This document shows positions 1-64,000 of a DNA stretch of 64,000 bases, piece by piece. Both the position numbers and the translations under genes were made by a program. The notes beneath the pieces are model-generated. The model was given only the letters and a program-made list of their open reading frames with translations. It made no database searches and was not told the origin of the DNA. Each line of letters starts with the position of its first letter. The first letter of the stretch is position 1. Source of the stretch: Sinohyriopsis cumingii (lineage: Eukaryota; Mollusca; Bivalvia; Unionida; Unionidae); assembly GCA_028554795.2 (NCBI GenBank), contig CM068838.1:85750944-85814943 (forward strand). The letters run 5' to 3'.

Positions 1-1224
1 ACCTGGAAACAAAGGAATATCAACAATAATTGGATAAGAATGAATTATATAATCTTGCCTTTGAAGTCATCTGTATTAAGTGATCAATCATATGTTTGAA
101 ACAACCACTTTTTTCACTCATGAGAACCTATAAACCAAACAGTATTCACTATTTTTTTTATATGGTTGCCAATTTTTGTGCATTCTATGTTGATTACATA
201 TCACAAATTTAAAGACCCATTACATAAATATGTATCTGTAAAAAACAATAAAATCATTTCAACAATCCATAACTTTAAGTACCAATAAAAGTGTTCTTTT
301 GTTTCTCTCTCCCCCCCAAACCCTGATACTCATGAAAATAAAGGAAACAAGATTACCATAATGGTACTTTATGTCTGCTCAGTTGCTAACAATATGCTAC
401 ATAGGCACTCAAAACACTGAATTTAATGTGCAGACACTATTATTTTCTAATCAGATATACCCTGACCTTTGACCTTTTTTCACCTCAGAATCTACAGGCT
501 TCTTTACTAACCTGAGTGCAAGCCATCCACAAAGTTTTTTGAAGGAGTTAACTTTTTTTAACAAAAAAAACCCCAGGCTTTTTCCTTACCCCATGTGCAA
601 ACAATCGACAATGTTGGATCAAGGTATGGAATGTAGAACTAATATTATTGTGTAGAAACCATACTTTCAGTCACAGAAAACTTGATCTTTTGACAGTTTT
701 TAAATTATAAAACTGATAGGTTTCTTTCTAACCCCAAAAAGAAGATATCCACAAAATCTGGTAACTGTAGTTGATGGAGTTATTGTGCAAAAACCATTTT
801 CTTCTTTCACTCACAGTTATCTTGATCTTTGACCTTTTAAATCCAAGAACAACAGGAGTCTTCTTCCCCCATTTGCATTCCAGAAAGTTGGGAAAATGCA
901 GATGGTGGACAACTTGAGTCTCAGACCAATAGTAACATATATAATATTTGTCTGTGATTCATTGACATACATTTTATAAGAGAAGGCCAATCCAATATAC
1001 ACAGAAGAAATACTGTTTCAATAAACTAAACTTGTGACAAGATGGTATGTTTTCATAAATATTAATCACAAATAAAGTTTCCTGAATTTAAGTCAATACA
1101 GGCACAAGTTTTTCAGTCTAAATTTTTGTGCTAACTGTTTTGGCAAATGCTAAACAGGAATTTTGTACTGTTGATATTCCTAAATGATCAATCAGAAACA
1201 GATTCTGTTAATGTATGAGGTATC
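1..1224. other. Intron sequence, nothing recognised
   Basis: This is AT-rich sequence with short T and C runs and no open frame that looks coding. It probably belongs to the intron after exon 19. Phrases such as 'cttgatctttgacctttt' recur at about 470, 690 and 820, which suggests old, decayed tandem copies. Confidence 0.5.
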
Positions 1225-1233
1225 TAAAAATTA

Positions 1234-1554
1234 TGTGTGTGTGACATCGATTTTTAACAGAGCTTTCAAAAAATTTCAGTTACATCACTATGATGTCTGC
1301 AGTGTGGCAGTTTAGAGTGATGTCTAGCACTGGGACATCATGCCACAGATGTGCAGCATCATGAACCATTCAGTCACATTATCCTGACATCAGGCCAACC
1401 AGTACTAACACTAACTTCTGAATGCTGAGCACTTAGTGAGGCAGATGTTAGTATCATTTTTATAAGACTTTGGTATGAATCGGCCAGGGTTTGAATCCAC
1501 AACCTCCCGATTCTGATGCTAACTCTCTAGACACTAGGCCATTGAAGTGGTGCA
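1234..1554 (-). mobile_element. SINE family B, copy 1 (tRNA-like head, CA-repeat tail)
   Basis: This ~320-bp element is shared with copies at 29.1, 35.1 and 35.9 kb. Read on the minus strand it starts with a tRNA-like head containing degraded A and B boxes. It then has a core around 'cacattatcctgacatcagg' on the plus strand and ends in a short CA repeat. A 9-bp direct repeat TAAAAATTA at 1225-1233 and 1555-1563 is a plausible target duplication. Confidence 0.75.
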
Positions 1555-1583
1555 TAAAAATTAGTACACTTCTTGACGCTTAG

Positions 1584-1815
1584 GTTGTTGTTGTTGTAGG
1601 GTTTAATGCCATTTTTCAGCACAGGATAGGTTACACATGGCAGCCAGTATAATTGGTGGAGGAAGAACCCTGGAAAAACCCGGGAAGAACCACTGACCCA
1701 CAAGAAGCTACTGGCAGGCTTCCTCACGTACCCACATTGAACTCACACAGACAGGTGAGCTGGCAGTCATCCATAATGGTGAGTGCTTTAGACCACTTGG
1801 TCACTCGTGTCCCCG
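1584..1815 (-). mobile_element. SINE family A, copy 1 (tRNA-like head, CAA tail)
   Basis: It is similar along its length to the copies at 32.0 and 59.2 kb. On the minus strand the head carries an A box (TGACCAAGTGGT) and a decayed B box, and the element ends in (CAA)n, seen as TTGTTGTTG on the plus strand. It is older and more diverged than those two copies and lies about 30 bp from SINE B copy 1. Confidence 0.78.
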
Positions 1816-2522
1816 AAGTTTAGGTCAATGCATACTTGTATGAAACTGTAAGCAGCAGCAGCAGCAGTGAATTTGCAAAATATATATCCCCTGCCTCCTT
1901 TATTACAGACTGCTGCCCTTTGTCTTGAAAATATATGACTGAATAAAGTACCCAACTAATGTACTATAATCAGTGACATATATCAATACAAAGTTTTAAG
2001 TCTGTATCTGAAATTTCTACGGAATTATTAAGTTGAATGGAAAAGAAGTGGCATGATGTCAAAGATTGCAAACTGATCTTTAAGATATGAGCTTGCATAT
2101 GATGCACAAGACATTATTTAGTAAAGGTACAGAATTTTGCATTAAAGAGCATACAGTATAAATCTAAATATGATCACATCTGAGCTTCAAGTAAGGTACC
2201 AAAGGGTGAGATGTAACTCCCATTATAATAATGATAATGTACCAAGTTTCATTAATTGATCTCCAATTGCAGCACAGCTGTAGACTGAGCCAAAAATGTG
2301 ACGGATAGGTGAATGAATGAATGGATGGAAGAAAAGAACTGAAAATATCAGAACTTTCTCCCACCCCTCTTTTCTGTGTAAAGGGAGGGTACAACAGTGA
2401 CATTGTTTGAAGGGCACATCGGTTTCTGATATTTATCACAGCAAAATTGTTCATGCCTCAAAGCAACAAAAACAGGCCATGTTATGTAAAGAATGACGAA
2501 GTCCAAGAGAACAAGTACTAAC

Positions 2523-60877
<58,355 letters not shown>

Positions 60878-61985
60878 CTGAAGGAGAAATGCTACATTGT
60901 TAGAGTCCAAGCAAATAATTTGAAAAGAATCAAACTACACTTATAAGTTTTGTGTAAATTTGTTGTTTTTGTTAATTGCTTGTAGACATTAGATTAGAAT
61001 AAGAACACCTATAACTGACATGAAAACAAAATTACTGAATTAATTTATCTGACACACAAACTACAACAGAATGTGCAAGTTAGCTCTGAGTGTAAAATGT
61101 TTTTAACAAATTTCATTCAGCATGGATCAGTAATCATAAGTTGTGTCTCAGACATCATAGGTACAATGAGTACTGTAATGACTGGAAATCTTGCGACACT
61201 ATAAGTCTTGAGAAAACCTTAATTATTTTCAAAAGTAATTTTTTAATGACATATAAATGTTGGGATACAAAATTATACCAATTTTTTCATGCAGTATAAG
61301 TCTTGGGATACTTTTCACATTTTTTTCTACCGATCGATGGATGTTATCGATCATAACATTTGTAAAAAAAATGACTTTGTGGTTGTTAAGGGACTAGCAT
61401 CAATAATTATAACATGAAAATGTATAAAGTTAATACAATTTGTTTGAAAAATCAATAATATTTTTAATTTTCTTCTGTTTTCTTATTATTTCTATCTATA
61501 TATAATTTGATCAGATGATGACAAGAATTGAGCATTAGTGGGTTGCTATACGCATTTACTACAGTAACAATTATAAATTGTGTCTCCAAAACAACCAGTT
61601 TGCCAATGTGTGGAAAATTATAATTTTATTAAGCCGAAACACAAAACTAAAATGGATCAATGATGATCTTAGTTGATCAATGTGTTGAATATGTTACAAG
61701 TATTATTTGTACTGTTATAATGAACACATTTCTGTGAATTAGCATCAGGTAACTGATTTTAGTCTGGGTAGGTTTTAATCAAGTCCCATTAATTATTGAT
61801 TTAGCCACATACAAAAAAAATCCATTAGTTTATTATGCTAGCATTTCCATACTGGGTTTTTCAAAGTTCCTGCACTCAGGAAGGAAAAATTTGAAAGTCA
61901 AATGAAAAACACAGTAAAATTAGTACAATTAGCTCAATAAAAATAGTCATCAAGAGAAAACATATCCTCCAAGGTCATCTGCTTA
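60878..61985. other. Intron or upstream sequence, nothing recognised
   Basis: AT-rich; no exon that would join exon 1 could be found. Confidence 0.45.
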
Positions 61986-61989
61986 TGAC

Positions 61990-63655
61990 AAGACCCCTAC
62001 TGAAAGCACCCTTTGGTCCAGCACTCTCAGCTGTATACTATTTATCTTAATCTTATGGTCCAGCACTCTCAGTTGTATACTGTTTATGCTAATACCTAAT
62101 GGTCCAGTACTCTCAGTTTTATACTATTCATGTTAATACCTTATGGTCCAGTACTCTCAGTTAAATACTATTAATGTTAATAGCTTATGGTCCAACACTC
62201 TCTGTTGTATACTATTTACGTCAATACCTTATGGTCCAGCACTCTCAGTTTTATACTATTTATGTTAATACCTGATGGTCCAACACTCTCTGTTGTATAC
62301 TATTTATGTCAATACCTTATGGTCCAGCACTCTCAGTTGTATACTATTTATGCTAATACCTGATGGTCCAGCACTCTCAGTTTTATACTATTTATGCTAA
62401 TACCTAATGGTCCAACACTCTCTGTTGTATACTATTTATGTCAATACCTTATGGTCCAGCACTCTCAGTTGTATACTATTTATGCTAATACCTGATGGTT
62501 CAGCACTCTCAGTTTTATACTATTTATGCTAATACCTAATGGTCCAGCACTCTCAGTTGAATTCTATTAATGTTAATACCTTATGGTCCAGCACTCTCAG
62601 TTGTATACTATTTATGCTAATACCTAATGGTCCAGCACTCTCAGTTGTATACTATTAATGTTAATACCTTATGGTCCAGCACTCTCAGTTGTATACTATT
62701 TATGTTAATACCTTATGGTCCAGCACTCTCAGTTTTATACTATTTATGTTAATACCTGATGGTCCAACACTCTCTGTTGTATACTATTTATGTCAATACC
62801 TTATGGTCCAGCACTCTCAGTTGTATACTATTTATGCTAATACCTGATGGTCCAGCACTCTCAGTTTTATACTATTTATGCTAATACCTAATGGTCCAAC
62901 ACTCTCTGTTGTATACTATTTATGTCAATACCTTATGGTCCAGCACTCTCAGTTGTATACTATTTATGCTAATACCTGATGGTCCAGCACTCTCAGTTTT
63001 ATACTATTTATGCTAATACCTAATGGTCCAGCACTCTCAGTTGAATTCTATTAATGTTAATACCTTATGGTCCAGCACTCTCAGTTGTATACTATTTATG
63101 CTAATACCTAATGGTCCAGCACTCTCAGTTGTATACTATTAATGTTAATACCTTATGGTCCAGCACTCTCAGTTGTATACTATTTATGTTAATACCTTAT
63201 GGTCCAGCACTCTCAGTTGTATACTATTTATGTTAATACCTAATGGTCCAGCACTCTCAGTTGTATACTATTTACGCTAATACCTAATGGTCCAGCACTC
63301 TCAGTTGTATACTATTTGTTAATACCTTATGGTCCAGCACTCTCAGTTGTATACTTTTTATGTTAATACATTATGGTCCAGCACTCTCAGCTGTATACTA
63401 TATATGTTAATACCTAATGGTCCAGTACTCTCAGTTGTATACTATTTATGCTAATACCTAATGGTCCAGCACTCTCAGTTGTATACTATTTATGTTAATA
63501 CCTGATGGTCCAGCACTCTCAGTTGTATACTTTTTATGTTAATACCTTATGGTCCAGCACTCTCAGTTGTATACTATTTATGTTTAACCGTATGGTCCAG
63601 CACTCTCAGTTGTATATTATTTATGTTCATACCTGATGGTCCAGCACTCTCAATT
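61990..63655. repeat. 44-bp minisatellite, about 38 copies, with higher-order repeat
   Basis: The unit is TTATGGTCCAGCACTCTCAG plus TTGTATACTATTTATGTTAATACC. Variants (CCAACACTCTCTG; TTTTATAC; GAATTCTATTAATG) recur in a fixed order. The marker GAATTCTATTAATG at 62559 and 63043 is exactly 484 bp (11 units) apart. Confidence 0.95.
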
Positions 63656-64000
63656 TATATACTTCTTGTGCTGCATTTTGTTTCCATGACAAGATTTAAA
63701 AAATACTGAGTGTGGAAAATTCTAAGTTTTAAAAGGTACCTCTGTGAAAAGTGCTTGACACATGTACCAAGTTCTTGGTTGAAATACCTTGAAAAGTTTG
63801 AATGTTATGTACTAGAAATGAAAATTTGTACACAGCAAAACTATATATAATCCCATATTGACTGTACTAAGTATGAGAAGATTTATTCATCCAATATTAT
63901 GAAACACATTGATGGAATTTCATTATAGCAAGAAATGTGTTCAAGGAACATGGATGCCTTATTATATTTCATGAAAACTGACCTAAATGACAATCGTAGG
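63656..64000. other. Sequence after the satellite, nothing recognised
   Basis: AT-rich end of the window; no element or coding pattern. Confidence 0.45.

Noticed and set aside
817..2454. Short frames of 61-96 codons left of exon 19
   Set aside because: They cover SINEs or AT-rich intron sequence, and none has the phase or the motif expected for the exon after exon 19.
61990..63655. CRISPR-like array
   Set aside because: Units are contiguous with no unique spacers, and the context is eukaryotic introns. The same applies to the other arrays.

Overview
The window looks like AT-rich nuclear DNA from an invertebrate animal, probably a lophotrochozoan such as a mollusc; that placement is inferred from general character, not from a database match. 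The evidence for a eukaryote is direct. There are short coding blocks with GT/AG splice sites, LINE and tRNA-like SINE retroposons with target-site duplications, inverted-repeat DNA transposons, and about 10-11 kb of tandem minisatellites.

One gene fills the window on the minus strand. Nineteen internal coding exons were found between 60877 (5' side) and 2523 (3' side). Their reading phases join without conflict into one open frame of about 1161 codons. Both ends lie outside: there is no start codon and no stop. The product is a chain of about eight fibronectin-III-like units. The units share a tryptophan strand followed by a D-x-E-S-G-like turn, a Y-x-W/L-A-x-G strand, a Y-Y/F-x-V-x-A/G-x-N strand, and often an A-S-S-N-G-F/V exit. 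Many N-x-S/T sequons and cysteine pairs suggest an extracellular or cell-surface protein. I do not recognise a named gene.

The introns hold the rest. Minisatellites occur at 2.9-5.6, 6.2, 10.3, 10.8, 16.4-17.0, 30.6-32.7, 36.6-37.4, 42.7, 43.4, 45.1-46.7, 49.4-50.8, 52.9-53.4, 54.7, 56.1-56.7 and 62.0-63.7 kb. A broken LINE of the I-like group (endonuclease, reverse transcriptase, RNase H, C-terminal Cys/His motif) lies at 17.95-22.5 kb, just after a Tx1/L1-like LINE remnant (17.2-17.8 kb). Two more LINE remnants lie on the minus strand at 33.2-33.9 and 59.6-60.7 kb.

Two tRNA-derived SINE families have four copies each, all on the minus strand, several with clear target duplications. DNA elements include a piggyBac-like MITE (45.9-46.6 kb, with a partial copy at 9.3-9.5 kb), a pogo/Tc1-like element (47.06-48.97 kb) and two short inverted-repeat MITEs (13.6 and 15.2 kb).

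Three observations merit a second look. First, an ~85-bp tandem array in intron 12 is built from copies of the 3' end and splice donor of exon 12. Second, two dispersed copies of a ~2-kb repeat (25.5-28.2 and 37.5-40.7 kb) are each flanked on both sides by short palindromic words that differ between copies but match within a copy. Third, the 44-bp satellite at 62-63.7 kb contains a nearly exact 484-bp (11-unit) duplication.
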